Positions 47,969 to 57,278 of a DNA stretch of 64,000 nt are shown piece after piece. Both the position numbers and the translations under genes were made by a program. Each line of letters starts with the position of its first letter. Position 1 is the first letter of the stretch. Origin of the DNA: Selenihalanaerobacter shriftii (lineage in GTDB: Bacteria; Bacillota; Halanaerobiia; Halobacteroidales; Acetohalobiaceae); NCBI RefSeq assembly GCF_900167185.1, contig NZ_FUWM01000003.1, positions 220,462 through 284,461 on the forward strand. The letters run 5' to 3'. The notes under the pieces were generated by a model. That model ran no database searches, had not been told where the DNA came from, and saw only the letters and a list, made by a program, of their open reading frames with translations.

Positions 47969-48757
47969 TTAGTCCACCCTCCCTGGATTGATTCTACGTT
48001 TTTGAACTCCAGAATGGCTCTCAATATAATAATTATCTTTATATACTAATTCCGAAAGCTTAACTACTTCATATCCTTTTGCCTTTAATTTTGGTAATAA
48101 TACTTCTAATGCATCAGCTGTATGCAAACCATTATTATGCATTAAAATGATATCACCTGGCCCTATTTTCTTTGAAATACGATCTGTAATTACATCAGCT
48201 CCTGGTTCTTTCCAGTCCAAGGAATCTATACTCCATTGGATTGTTTGAAAGTTTAAATCTTTTGCTACATTAATTACTTTATTACTATATTCACCAAACG
48301 GTGGTCTAAATAATTTTGGCTGTTCACCTACTAGATTTTTTATTAATTGCTGATTTCTAACTAATTCTTCTTCTATTTCTTCTTTGGTTAAAGAATTTAA
48401 ATGAGGGTGACTATAGGTATGATTTCCAATTTCATGTCCATTATCAACTATCTTTTTAGCCATATCTGGATAATCCTCTAACCAATTACCGCCAAAAAAG
48501 AAAGTAATTTGTATATCGTTTTCTTTGAAAATCTCTAATAATCGTGGAGTATATTTCGCTCCCCACATACCATCTAAAGTAATAGCTACTTTTTTCTTTC
48601 GCGTGTCAACCTTATAAACAGGAACTAATCTGTCTGAGGTCAGCATCATCACCTGCTTACTCAAATTCGGGCTTAAATTTCCTAAAAGAAAGATTCCTAT
48701 TCCAATAATTAAAGTTAACATAAACGCAATTCTTTTTGAAAGATATAAACTCATCAT
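47969..48757 (-). CDS. Polysaccharide deacetylase family protein (PdaB/YlxY-like)
   Basis: A 262-aa anchored NodB-domain protein with HEIGNHTYSHPHLN near 133, FRPPFGEYSN near 175 and ILMHNN near 228. Motif 1 reads TLDGMWG, keeping the first Asp but not the second, similar to PdaB/YlxY-type spore proteins. It could trim peptidoglycan or its cortex. It is the first gene of a three-gene unit and is divergent from the amidase gene, with 150 nt between. Confidence 0.87.
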   Translation of the reverse strand: MMSLYLSKRIAFMLTLIIGIGIFLLGNLSPNLSKQVMMLTSDRLVPVYKVDTRKKKVAITLDGMWGAKYTPRLLEIFKENDIQITFFFGGNWLEDYPDMAKKIVDNGHEIGNHTYSHPHLNSLTKEEIEEELVRNQQLIKNLVGEQPKLFRPPFGEYSNKVINVAKDLNFQTIQWSIDSLDWKEPGADVITDRISKKIGPGDIILMHNNGLHTADALEVLLPKLKAKGYEVVKLSELVYKDNYYIESHSGVQKRRINPGRVD

Positions 48758-48907
48758 TAATTCCTCCTTATAATGACCATCCCTGCTAACTACTTATTCA
48801 TAACAGAGTTTAAATATACCTAGAATATATACTGGTAAATTTTACTGAACATATTTTCTTTAGAATTTAATATAATTTTATAGATAGACACACAAGGAGC
48901 TTAAAAG

Positions 48908-50101
48908 ATGAAAAGAACTAGTTTTTTAATTATTACTAAACAAAAGTTAATTATTGGAATTGCTATCCTCTTCTTTATTTGTAGTATATTTGCCAGCGGT
49001 ATCACTCAAAATAATAATTATTCAACGTTAGAAAAGAGAATCATAATAGATGCTGGTCATGGTGGGATAGACACAGGCACTCGTAATAACGGTACTCATG
49101 AAAAGGATATTAATTTATCAATAGCTAAACATTTAGCTAATTACCTAAATAAAGGTAACATGAAAATAATAATGTCTCGTGCAAGTGACTCTTTATACCA
49201 GAATAATCGGAATAAAGATATTATATATAGAGCTAAATTAGCTAATCAAGAAAATACTGACTTATTTATTAGCATACACGTTAATAGTTTTCCAAGTACT
49301 AAATCCTTCGGTGGTCAAACTTTCTATACCCCAAACTCAGCAAAAAGCAAAAAGCTTGCTAAATTTATCCAAAAAGAATTGATTGCTATTCAACCCAAAA
49401 ATTATCGTCAAGTGAAACCTGGAGCATTTTATGTGTTAGAAAGGACTAAAATGCCAGCAGTTTTAGTAGAAGTAGGCTTTTTAAGTAATCCTGAAGACTA
49501 TCAGCGCTTAACTAATAACAAAACTAGAAAAAAGATTGCTAAAGCTATTGAACAAGGTATTATTAATTATCTAAATAGCAATTTACATTTACCTCCATCT
49601 AACAAGGAGAAACCAGCCTCTTTAACTAATAATTATCCAAAAGAAAAAATTACAATTGATAATAATTTTAAACTTTATTTTGCTGAAGCTAATAATAATC
49701 AAGAAAGCTTAACTCCTGTTGCAAAAGAGATCCCTGTTACTAAAATATTTACTAATAATCAATCTTTAATAGAAAACATTGCTTATAGATCTTTACTGGA
49801 TTTAATCTCTGGACCTAAACCTAATTCAAATCTCTATCCAGTAATACCACCAGAAACTAAATTATTAGGGATTGAAGTGAAGAATGACATAGCTTATGTT
49901 AATTTTAGTGAAGAATTGACAACTAATCATTGGGGAGGAAGTACCAGTGAAATCTTAACTGTCTCTTCTATCGTAAAAACCTTAACTCAATTTTCTGAGA
50001 TTGAAAAGGTTCAAATTCTGATTTCTGGTAAGAAAATAAAATCGATCAATGGGCATCTCCTCCTTAATAATGCTATAACTAAGAAAGACCTCCCTCTTTA
50101 A
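48908..50101 (+). CDS. N-acetylmuramoyl-L-alanine amidase fused to a GerM domain
   Basis: After a membrane or signal segment (residues 13-32) comes an Amidase_3 domain (about 45-227) with zinc-site blocks IIDAGHGGIDTGT, NGTHEKDIN, FISIHVNS and VLVEVGFLSNPED. A linker leads to a GerM domain (about 290-390: LLDLISGPKPNSNLYPVIPP and IAYVNFSEEL). GerM is a spore/germination domain, so the enzyme likely acts on the spore wall. It is on the plus strand; AAGGAG stands about 9 nt before the ATG. Confidence 0.92.
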   Translation: MKRTSFLIITKQKLIIGIAILFFICSIFASGITQNNNYSTLEKRIIIDAGHGGIDTGTRNNGTHEKDINLSIAKHLANYLNKGNMKIIMSRASDSLYQNNRNKDIIYRAKLANQENTDLFISIHVNSFPSTKSFGGQTFYTPNSAKSKKLAKFIQKELIAIQPKNYRQVKPGAFYVLERTKMPAVLVEVGFLSNPEDYQRLTNNKTRKKIAKAIEQGIINYLNSNLHLPPSNKEKPASLTNNYPKEKITIDNNFKLYFAEANNNQESLTPVAKEIPVTKIFTNNQSLIENIAYRSLLDLISGPKPNSNLYPVIPPETKLLGIEVKNDIAYVNFSEELTTNHWGGSTSEILTVSSIVKTLTQFSEIEKVQILISGKKIKSINGHLLLNNAITKKDLPL

Positions 50102-50123
50102 TTGAGGCAGGTCTTTCTTAGTT
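50077..50123. terminator. Bidirectional terminator overlapping the amidase stop codon
   Basis: Arms of 20 nt beginning AACTAAGAAAGACC pair with one mismatch around a 7-nt loop. The left arm encodes the last residues of the amidase, and the convergent SleB gene ends at 50143. Confidence 0.8.
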
Positions 50124-50142
50124 ATACTTATTAAATTTTAAA

Positions 50143-51084
50143 TTATTTGGCAAATACATGATCTCCAATCTTAACAATAGTATCTCGAGTTGATAACCAC
50201 CATAAAGTCTTTGCGGTTTTGGGATTATAAAAATATACTGCTCCTCGAGAGGGATCTTGTCCAGCTAAAGCAGCTTTAGCTGCCTGATAAGCCGTCCAAT
50301 TAGGTTTAATGTTAATCTGACCATTACTCACAGGACTAAATTGCCCTTTTTGATATATAACTGATCTTATAGTATCTGGAAAATAATCATCTACTACTCG
50401 ATTTAAAACCACAGCTCCTACTGCAACCTGTCCAATGTATGACTCTCCTCTTGCCTCACCACTAATTAATCTGGCTAACAAGTCTAATTCTTCACGTGAT
50501 ATTGTCTTTGAAATTACTTGTTTCGGAGTTAAATTATTAATCGGTAAAGCTATTTGATCTCCTATTTTTATTATATCACTCTCTTTTAAATCATTTAATT
50601 TTTTAATTACTGCTACTGAAGTATTAAACTCTTGCGCTAATTCATAAATAGTATCTCCTGATTTAATATAATAGTCCAAAGTTCTAAGGTTTGAAACATC
50701 TATATTTTCAGTAGAATCTTTATTTATCTTAATAATCACCTTACCAGTATTATTGCTTTTTAACTTATAATTATTATTACTATTATCTTCATATAATTCA
50801 GCTAATAATTTACTATTATCTGTATTCTTTTTATCATCCTTTATTTCATACTTTTGAGGAATTATAATTTCTTCCCCGGCTTTAATCTGTCTATCTTCTA
50901 AATTATTTACTTCCTTTAATTTATCCACTGAAGTACCAAATTCTCTAGCAATCCCAATTAAAGTGTCCCCTGATTGAACTTTATAGTAAAGTTCAAATTT
51001 AGGAGAAGCAATTCCTATACTCCCTAACATAAGTAATAAAATAGATAAAATAAGAAAAACCATAACTAATCTCTTCTGACGCAT
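50143..51084 (-). CDS. Cell-wall hydrolase SleB-type with two LysM domains
   Basis: A signal/anchor segment (residues 8-25) is followed by two LysM modules (about 32-77, YKVQSGDTLIGIAREFGTSV, and 135-180, YIKSGDTIYELAQEFNTSV) and a SleB/CwlJ Hydrolase_2 domain (about 195-313: LLARLISGEARGESYIGQVA). SleB enzymes degrade the spore cortex at germination. The frame is open to a TTG at 51105, but AGGAGG with 6-nt spacing selects the ATG at 51084. Confidence 0.93.
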   Translation of the reverse strand: MRQKRLVMVFLILSILLLMLGSIGIASPKFELYYKVQSGDTLIGIAREFGTSVDKLKEVNNLEDRQIKAGEEIIIPQKYEIKDDKKNTDNSKLLAELYEDNSNNNYKLKSNNTGKVIIKINKDSTENIDVSNLRTLDYYIKSGDTIYELAQEFNTSVAVIKKLNDLKESDIIKIGDQIALPINNLTPKQVISKTISREELDLLARLISGEARGESYIGQVAVGAVVLNRVVDDYFPDTIRSVIYQKGQFSPVSNGQINIKPNWTAYQAAKAALAGQDPSRGAVYFYNPKTAKTLWWLSTRDTIVKIGDHVFAK

Positions 51085-51165
51085 ACCCATCCTCCTAGTT
51101 GTCAAATTAATATAAATTGTTTAACTCATACTCTTATTTCGCGATTCTATATTTCAATTCCTGTT

Positions 51166-53682
51166 TTAATCTTTAAATTCTTTAATTTTTTTAAAAAGGT
51201 GACTAGATTTATCAACTACTATCTGACAACCCTGGGGAATAGAATTAATAAAATTCTTACCATATCTCTTAGTAATAATTCTTTTATCTAAAACAATAAC
51301 TGACCCTTGGTCATTATTAGTTCTAATTAATCTGCCAAATCCTTGTTTAAATTTAATTACTGCTCTTGGTAACATATATTCCCTAAAAGCATTTCTACCT
51401 TCATCCTGTAATTCCTCTACTTTAGCTTCTATAATTGGATCAGTCGGAACTTCAAAAGGTAACTTTACAATAATTACTGAACTCAATTGTTCACCAGGAA
51501 TATCAATTCCTTCCCAAAAACTAGCTGTCCCAAAAATCACTGGTGCCATTTCCTGTTTGAAATCCTTTACTAATAAGTGTCTAGACTTCTCCCCTTGCCG
51601 ATATAAACTTAGTTTTGTCTCTTCTAACTGAGGCTTTAATTTATAATAAAATTGATTTAACATCCCATAAGAAGTAAATAAAACTAAGCTCCGTCCTTGA
51701 TTTTCAATTAACAACTCTTTTAAGATATTTAATGCTTGAGAGGTAAACTCTGGACTATATGGTTCTCTAAGGTCAGTAGGAATCCCTAACATAGCTTGTT
51801 CTTGATAATTAAATGGGTCTCCTGTTCTTAATTCCGCTACTAAATCCTCATCTAATCCTAATCTATCTCTAATATAATTAAAGGATTTATCAATAGTTAA
51901 AGTAGCTGAAGTAAATATAATAGAATCCATTTCAATTAAAAGATTATCTCTAAATTCATTAGATATATTAATCGGAGCTGAATTCAAACTGCATTTTACT
52001 TGATCCTTACTATTTCTACTTATATCTAACCAATCTACTCTTTCTGAATCATTTTCATTTATGACTGTGTCAAGTATTTTACTCATCTCTTTTAAACGAC
52101 CTATCTTAGACACTAAATCCACTAATAAACCTTCATAATCTTCAATATCTGCATCAGCCAATAATTCAATCTTATTTTGTAATCCAGATAATTTTCGATT
52201 AAGCTGATTCATTGCTACCAACAAATTCTCTGTTTCATCTTCTATTCGCTGCCATTCTTCAACTTCTATTATCTCTTCTTTTAATCTTAACTTACTCTCT
52301 TTTTCTTCTTTAGATTCTAATTGCTCCTTAAATTCAACTAAAAGATTAAAAAAAGTATTAGCCCTATCGGTAGTCTTTAAAACTTGAGGTTGCAAAATAT
52401 TATCTATCATTCTTTGAATCTCTATTCTAAAATCTTTATCAATCTTATCACGAGCTTGATTAATTTTAAATCTTGTTTCCATTAAAAAACCTTGTATACC
52501 CTTTTTGGCCTTCTGAGGATGTAATTTATGCAAAAACTTTAGTAAATGTTGTTTACTAAGTCTATCACCTAAATAACTAGTAGCAACTTCCTCAATATTA
52601 TGAGCTTCATCCAAAATAACATGTTTATATTTAGGCAAAACTGCCACTTCTAAATCCATTCCCTCTTCTTTACGGACTGCGATATCTGAAAACAATAGGT
52701 GATGATTAACAACTAAAATATCAGCTTTAATACTCTTTAATCTGGCCTTAGTAAAGAAACAATCACCATGATGATGACAATTACTCCTTAAACAAGTGTC
52801 ACTTTCAGAAGCAACCCGTTCCCAAACTGAATATTCTGGTTGAAATACTAATTCAGAACGACACCCAGTCTTCGCATCATTAGCCCAATCTAATAATTTT
52901 AAGTATGATTCACGTTCTTTATTCTCTAAAACCTGATCGGCTAATTCCTGAAGACTATATAACTTCCTTAAACAGACATAATTTCTCCTCCCTTTAACTA
53001 AAACAGCATTAAATTCTATATCTAATGCTTTCTTTAAAAGAGGAATATCCTTCTTTATTAACTGCTCTTGAAGATTAATAGTATTAGTAGAAACAACTAC
53101 TTTCTGATCATTCTCGACTGCCCAATAAATACTTGGAATCAAGTAAGCTAAAGACTTGCCAGTACCGGTTCCAGCTTCTACTAATAAATGGGTTCTTCGA
53201 TTAAATGCCTTACTAATAACCTCAGCCATAGTCTGTTGTTGATACCTATATTCATATTGAGCCAATGTCTGATCTAATAAATTATCAGCTACAAAGATCT
53301 CACTGATCTCCTCTACATCTAAATCTGTTATCTCTAATTCTAAACTAGGTTCAACTACTACATAAAGATCATCTACTTTATTATTAATAATAATAGCTCC
53401 TATGCCTTGTGCTCCAAATTTAGCTGCTAAATTAAGATCAGGCTGGGAAGGACTCAAATTACCGCTAGGATGATTATGAATCATTACCTCTCCTGGGCTT
53501 AACTTAGTAGCTGGAGCTGGAACAGCCACCTTATTACCTCTAGCTACCACCTCAATTTCATTGATTAGTGGCTCCTCCCCTGTTAAACGTCCAATACAAT
53601 ATACTTCTTGTCCAGCTACTTCTTTAATTTTCTCTTTTAATTTATCTTGGGCTTTAGATGTGAAATAGTCTTCTATTAGCAT
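51166..53682 (-). CDS. dinG: DinG-type DNA helicase with N-terminal RadC/JAB-like domain
   Basis: An 838-aa protein. Residues 1-115 form a RadC/JAB (MPN+) domain with EVMIHNHPSGNLSPSQPD (65-82), giving the HxH...D metal site. The rest is an XPD/DinG SF2 helicase: Walker A EAGTGTGKS near 165, a four-Cys iron-sulfur region (CRSEL...CLRSNCHHHGDCFF) near 265-300, DEAHNIE near 350 and the C-terminal GRLIR block. Typical Firmicute DinG carries a 3'-5' exonuclease domain instead. GAGGTGG supports the ATG at 53682; the GTG at 53691 is within that site. It is 8 nt after nfo in the opposite order, so they are probably cotranscribed. Confidence 0.92.
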   Translation of the reverse strand: MLIEDYFTSKAQDKLKEKIKEVAGQEVYCIGRLTGEEPLINEIEVVARGNKVAVPAPATKLSPGEVMIHNHPSGNLSPSQPDLNLAAKFGAQGIGAIIINNKVDDLYVVVEPSLELEITDLDVEEISEIFVADNLLDQTLAQYEYRYQQQTMAEVISKAFNRRTHLLVEAGTGTGKSLAYLIPSIYWAVENDQKVVVSTNTINLQEQLIKKDIPLLKKALDIEFNAVLVKGRRNYVCLRKLYSLQELADQVLENKERESYLKLLDWANDAKTGCRSELVFQPEYSVWERVASESDTCLRSNCHHHGDCFFTKARLKSIKADILVVNHHLLFSDIAVRKEEGMDLEVAVLPKYKHVILDEAHNIEEVATSYLGDRLSKQHLLKFLHKLHPQKAKKGIQGFLMETRFKINQARDKIDKDFRIEIQRMIDNILQPQVLKTTDRANTFFNLLVEFKEQLESKEEKESKLRLKEEIIEVEEWQRIEDETENLLVAMNQLNRKLSGLQNKIELLADADIEDYEGLLVDLVSKIGRLKEMSKILDTVINENDSERVDWLDISRNSKDQVKCSLNSAPINISNEFRDNLLIEMDSIIFTSATLTIDKSFNYIRDRLGLDEDLVAELRTGDPFNYQEQAMLGIPTDLREPYSPEFTSQALNILKELLIENQGRSLVLFTSYGMLNQFYYKLKPQLEETKLSLYRQGEKSRHLLVKDFKQEMAPVIFGTASFWEGIDIPGEQLSSVIIVKLPFEVPTDPIIEAKVEELQDEGRNAFREYMLPRAVIKFKQGFGRLIRTNNDQGSVIVLDKRIITKRYGKNFINSIPQGCQIVVDKSSHLFKKIKEFKD

Positions 53683-53698
53683 TAAATCCACCTCAAAA

Positions 53699-54535
53699 TT
53701 ATTCTACTAAATTTTCAATCTGTTTTAAGTTAAACTCATCATTACCATTTTCATCAATTGGAGTTTCAATAATAAATACCTTATCATGTAAATTGGAATG
53801 ATTAACTAACCTTTTAAAACCATCTACCCCTATCTTCCCTTGACCTATATGATAATGACGGTCTGTATTATTTCCTAATTCTCCTTTAGAATCATTAGTA
53901 TGAATTACTTCCAGATTATCAATTCCAAAAGTCTCATCGATTTCATTTAAAAGCTTAATTAAACCTTCTTTCTCACTTAAATCGTAGCCAGCTGCAAAAG
54001 CATGGCAAGTATCTAAACAGACTCCTACTTTACCCGATTGAATGCCTACTCTCATTTTAAATAACTCTTCAATATTAGCTCCTATCTCAGTACCAGCCCC
54101 AGCTACATTTTCTAATAATAATTTTACTTTAGGATTAGCTTCAGCAATAACTTCTTTTAATGCTTGATTAATTCTATTAATCCCTGCTTCAATCCCTGAA
54201 CCAGTATGGTTCCCTGGATGTAAAACTAAATAATCAGCATTTAAACAATCTGCTCGTTTGATATCATCTTTAAGTGCATCTTTTGATTTTTGATACAACT
54301 CATCTTTAGGAGTAGCTAAATTAATTAAATAATTGACATGGACAACTACTGCCTCAAACATCTCATCTTTAACTTTAGTTTTGAATAATTCAACTTCTTC
54401 TTCTTTTAAAGTCTTTCCTTTCCAACCTCTAGGATTCTTCGCAAAAATTTGGAATGCATTTGTTTCTAAATCTTTAGCTCTATCTACTGCTTTATCTATA
54501 CCACCAGCAATTGATACATGGGCACCTAATTTCAT
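53699..54535 (-). CDS. nfo: Endonuclease IV
   Basis: AP endonuclease of base-excision repair with a TIM-barrel fold and three zinc ions. The 278-aa product has LGAHVSIAGGI at the start, YLVLHPGNHTG near 106, VCLDTCHAFAAGYD near 171 and EVIHTNDSKGELG near 209, which hold the metal ligands. It is immediately upstream of dinG, forming a small repair unit. Confidence 0.97.
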   Translation of the reverse strand: MKLGAHVSIAGGIDKAVDRAKDLETNAFQIFAKNPRGWKGKTLKEEEVELFKTKVKDEMFEAVVVHVNYLINLATPKDELYQKSKDALKDDIKRADCLNADYLVLHPGNHTGSGIEAGINRINQALKEVIAEANPKVKLLLENVAGAGTEIGANIEELFKMRVGIQSGKVGVCLDTCHAFAAGYDLSEKEGLIKLLNEIDETFGIDNLEVIHTNDSKGELGNNTDRHYHIGQGKIGVDGFKRLVNHSNLHDKVFIIETPIDENGNDEFNLKQIENLVE

Positions 54536-54581
54536 CTATTTCACCTTCCTCTAGAATGCATGTTCGATTATAAAGCTTAAA

Positions 54582-54614
54582 AAACATAAACTAGAATAAA
54601 TCCAGTTTATGTTT
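54582..54614 (-). terminator. Second hairpin after pnp
   Basis: Arms AAACATAAACT and AGTTTATGTTT pair around an 11-nt loop between pnp and nfo. Confidence 0.65.
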
Positions 54615-54637
54615 AAAAGAAAAGTATGAAAAAAGCA

Positions 54638-54663
54638 ATAGATAAAATTTTAATTTTATCTAT
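54638..54663 (-). terminator. Hairpin overlapping the pnp stop codon
   Basis: Arms ATAGATAAAATT and AATTTTATCTAT pair around a 2-nt centre. It may be a weak terminator or a 3'-end stabiliser. Confidence 0.5.
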
Positions 54664-56788
54664 CGTTTTCTTTATCTTCTTTCGGTAAAGCATCTTTTCT
54701 AGATAGGTTAATACGATCTCTATCATCTATTCCAATCACCTTAACTAATACTTCATCACCTTCATTTAGAATATCTTCTACTTTCTTTACATGGTGATCT
54801 GCTAATTCAGAAATATGAACTAATCCTTCTTTACCTGGTAGAACTTCTACAAAAGCACCAAAGTTAGTAACTTTCTTCACTTCACCTAAATAGATCTTAC
54901 CTACTTCTACATCTTCGGTTATCTTCTCTACTCTTCTCTTAGCTTCTTGACCACTTTCTTGATCATCTGCTGCAATGAAGACTGTTCCATCGTCTTCTAT
55001 ATCAATTTTAACACCGGTTTCTTCTATAATCTTCTTGATCGTTTTACCACCTGGTCCGATTACATCTCTAATTTTTTCAGAATCAATTTCCATAGTAATA
55101 ATACTTGGAGCATAAGGTGATAATTCATTTCGTGATTCAGAAATTACTTCTAACATTTCATTTAAAATATGAAGCCTTCCTTTTCTTGCCTGTTCTAAGG
55201 CTTCCTTTAAAATCTCTTTAGATACACCTTTAATCTTGACATCCATTTGTAAGGCTGTAATTCCTTCTTCAGTTCCTGCTACCTTAAAGTCCATGTCACC
55301 ATTAAAGTCTTCAATCCCTTGAATATCTGATAAGATTTGAACCTTATCTCCTTCTTTCATTAATCCCATAGCTATTCCAGCAACTGGTGCTTTAATCGGT
55401 ACTCCAGCATCCATTAAAGCTAAAGTACTACCACAAATACTAGCTTGTGAAGTTGAACCATTAGATTCTAAAACTTCAGAAACCATTCGAATTGTATAAG
55501 GAAACTCATCGTGCCCTGGAATCATCGGCCTTAAAGCTCTTTCTCCTAAAGCACCATGACCTATTTCACGACGTCCTGGTCCTCTAATAGGTCCTGTCTC
55601 ACCTACACTGAATGATGGGAAATTATAATGATGCATATATCTTTTAGATTCTTGGTCTTCTAATCCATCTAACATCTGTTCATCTCCAACAGCACCTAAA
55701 GTAGCCACAGTCATCGCCTGCGTCTGACCTCTAGTGAAGACTCCAGAACCATGAGTTCTTGGTAACACACCTACTTTACACCAAATAGGACGGACCTCAT
55801 CAGTAGCTCGTCCATCAATTCTAACTCCTTCATCTAATACTACACTGCGGATATCATCTTTTAGAATCACATCTAAAGTTTGACTAACTACTTTCATCTT
55901 CTCTTGTATTTGTGCACCTTCTAACTCTTCGTTCTCATTAAACTTCTTTTGAAAATGCTCCTTAACCTCTGCCTTAACTTCATCAACTTCTTTATCTCTA
56001 GTAGCTTTATCTTTATTCTGTACTGCTTCTTTAAGCTTTGTACCTACATATTCTCTAACTTCTTTTTCAACCTCTTGGTCTTCAACGGTAACTAAGTCCA
56101 CATCTGCTTTCTCTTTACCTATCTCATCTACTATCTTATCTTGAAACTTTATTACTTTTTCATTTACTTTTTGACCAAATTCAATAGCTTCGATCATATC
56201 TGCTTCTGAAACTTCATTAGAAGCGGCTTCTACCATCATTACGCCATCTTTATTTCCAGCAACAATTAAATCTAAAGGACTTTCTTCTTTCTGATCTAAT
56301 GTAGGGTTAATTATAAAGTCATCATTAATCATACCCACATTTACTCCACCAATAGGCCCATCAAAAGGAATATCAGAAATAGCTAACGCAGCAGATGCCC
56401 CAATCATGGCTACTATATCAGGTGCATTATTATTATCAACTGACAAAACAGTTGCTATGATTTGTACATCATCTCTAAATCCTTTAGGGAATAGTGGACG
56501 CAACGGTCTATCAATTAACCTAGATGTTAACGTAGCTACCTCACTAGGTCTTCCTTCCCTCTTAATAAATCCTCCTGGAATCTTACCAGCAGCATATAAA
56601 CGTTCTTCATAATTAATCATTAATGGAAAATAGTTAATTCCAGGTCGTGGATCTGCCATGGTAGCTGTCACCAATACAACGGTCTCACCATATCTAACTA
56701 AAACTGAACCATTAGCTTGTTGGGCTAAACTTCCTGCTTCAACAGTAATCTGTCTACCACCAAGCTCCATACTCCATTCTTTGCTCAT
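54656..56788 (-). CDS. pnp: Polyribonucleotide nucleotidyltransferase (PNPase)
   Basis: Phosphorolytic 3'-5' exoribonuclease of the RNA degradosome. The 710 aa contain two RNase PH domains (about 10-220 and 310-540, the second with [15 protein letters not shown]), a KH domain ([18 protein letters not shown] near 570) and an S1 domain (about 620-690, [20 protein letters not shown]). It follows rpsO, as in most bacteria, with a palindrome between that may be a partial terminator or processing site. Confidence 0.98.
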   Translation of the reverse strand: MSKEWSMELGGRQITVEAGSLAQQANGSVLVRYGETVVLVTATMADPRPGINYFPLMINYEERLYAAGKIPGGFIKREGRPSEVATLTSRLIDRPLRPLFPKGFRDDVQIIATVLSVDNNNAPDIVAMIGASAALAISDIPFDGPIGGVNVGMINDDFIINPTLDQKEESPLDLIVAGNKDGVMMVEAASNEVSEADMIEAIEFGQKVNEKVIKFQDKIVDEIGKEKADVDLVTVEDQEVEKEVREYVGTKLKEAVQNKDKATRDKEVDEVKAEVKEHFQKKFNENEELEGAQIQEKMKVVSQTLDVILKDDIRSVVLDEGVRIDGRATDEVRPIWCKVGVLPRTHGSGVFTRGQTQAMTVATLGAVGDEQMLDGLEDQESKRYMHHYNFPSFSVGETGPIRGPGRREIGHGALGERALRPMIPGHDEFPYTIRMVSEVLESNGSTSQASICGSTLALMDAGVPIKAPVAGIAMGLMKEGDKVQILSDIQGIEDFNGDMDFKVAGTEEGITALQMDVKIKGVSKEILKEALEQARKGRLHILNEMLEVISESRNELSPYAPSIITMEIDSEKIRDVIGPGGKTIKKIIEETGVKIDIEDDGTVFIAADDQESGQEAKRRVEKITEDVEVGKIYLGEVKKVTNFGAFVEVLPGKEGLVHISELADHHVKKVEDILNEGDEVLVKVIGIDDRDRINLSRKDALPKEDKENDR

Positions 56789-56863
56789 ATATCAACTCTC
56801 CTTTTCTTTTATAATTTATGCAATATGTAAAATAATTACTTATAGTAAAAAATGCTAAAATTT

Positions 56864-56885
56864 AAGAGCGGGATCTCCCGCTCTT
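56864..56885 (-). terminator. Hairpin between rpsO and pnp
   Basis: A 22-bp perfect palindrome (arm AAGAGCGGGAT) begins 6 nt past the rpsO stop codon. In other bacteria this place holds an rpsO terminator and an RNase III site, so partial read-through into pnp is likely. Confidence 0.75.
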
Positions 56886-56891
56886 AATTAT

Positions 56892-57158
56892 TTAGCCTCT
56901 AAGTCCTAATTCATCAATTAACGTTCTATATCTTTCTACATCAGAATCTCTTAAATGCTTAAGTAGTCTCTTCCTTTTCCCAACCATCTTTAGTAGACCA
57001 CGTCGAGAGTTATGATCTTTTTTATGCATCTTAAGATGCTCTGTTAACTCTTCAATACGAGCAGTTAAAATAGCAACCTGTATCTCCGGAGAACCTGTAT
57101 CATCTTCATGACGCTTAAACTTTTCAATCAATTCTTGCTTCTCTTCTAATTCTAACAT
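56892..57158 (-). CDS. rpsO: 30S ribosomal protein S15
   Basis: An 88-aa primary rRNA-binding protein of the 30S platform. TGSPEVQIAILTARI-like sequence (here [22 protein letters not shown]), [26 protein letters not shown] region and the C-terminal [13 protein letters not shown] are conserved. GGGAGGTGA lies 8-9 nt before the ATG. A branched structure just upstream may be its autoregulatory leader. Confidence 0.98.
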   Translation of the reverse strand: MLELEEKQELIEKFKRHEDDTGSPEIQVAILTARIEELTEHLKMHKKDHNSRRGLLKMVGKRKRLLKHLRDSDVERYRTLIDELGLRG

Positions 57159-57186
57159 TACTGCTTCACCTCCCTAATTTTAATCC

Positions 57187-57233
57187 CCATTAACCAAGAA
57201 GTACGTTGGTGACTCGCGACTCCTAGTCAATGG
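57187..57233 (-). promoter_or_regulatory. Candidate S15 autoregulatory leader (three-way junction)
   Basis: On the minus strand, an outer helix CCATT/AATGG encloses two hairpins, TGACT/AGTCA and ACCAA/TTGGT. This makes a compact three-way junction 30 nt before the rpsO ribosome site. S15 of Gram-positive bacteria represses its own mRNA through such junctions. The structure is drawn by eye. Confidence 0.5.
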
Positions 57234-57278
57234 TTTAAACTTCTATATAATTTTAACATAAAGTTATTAGGTTGTAAA

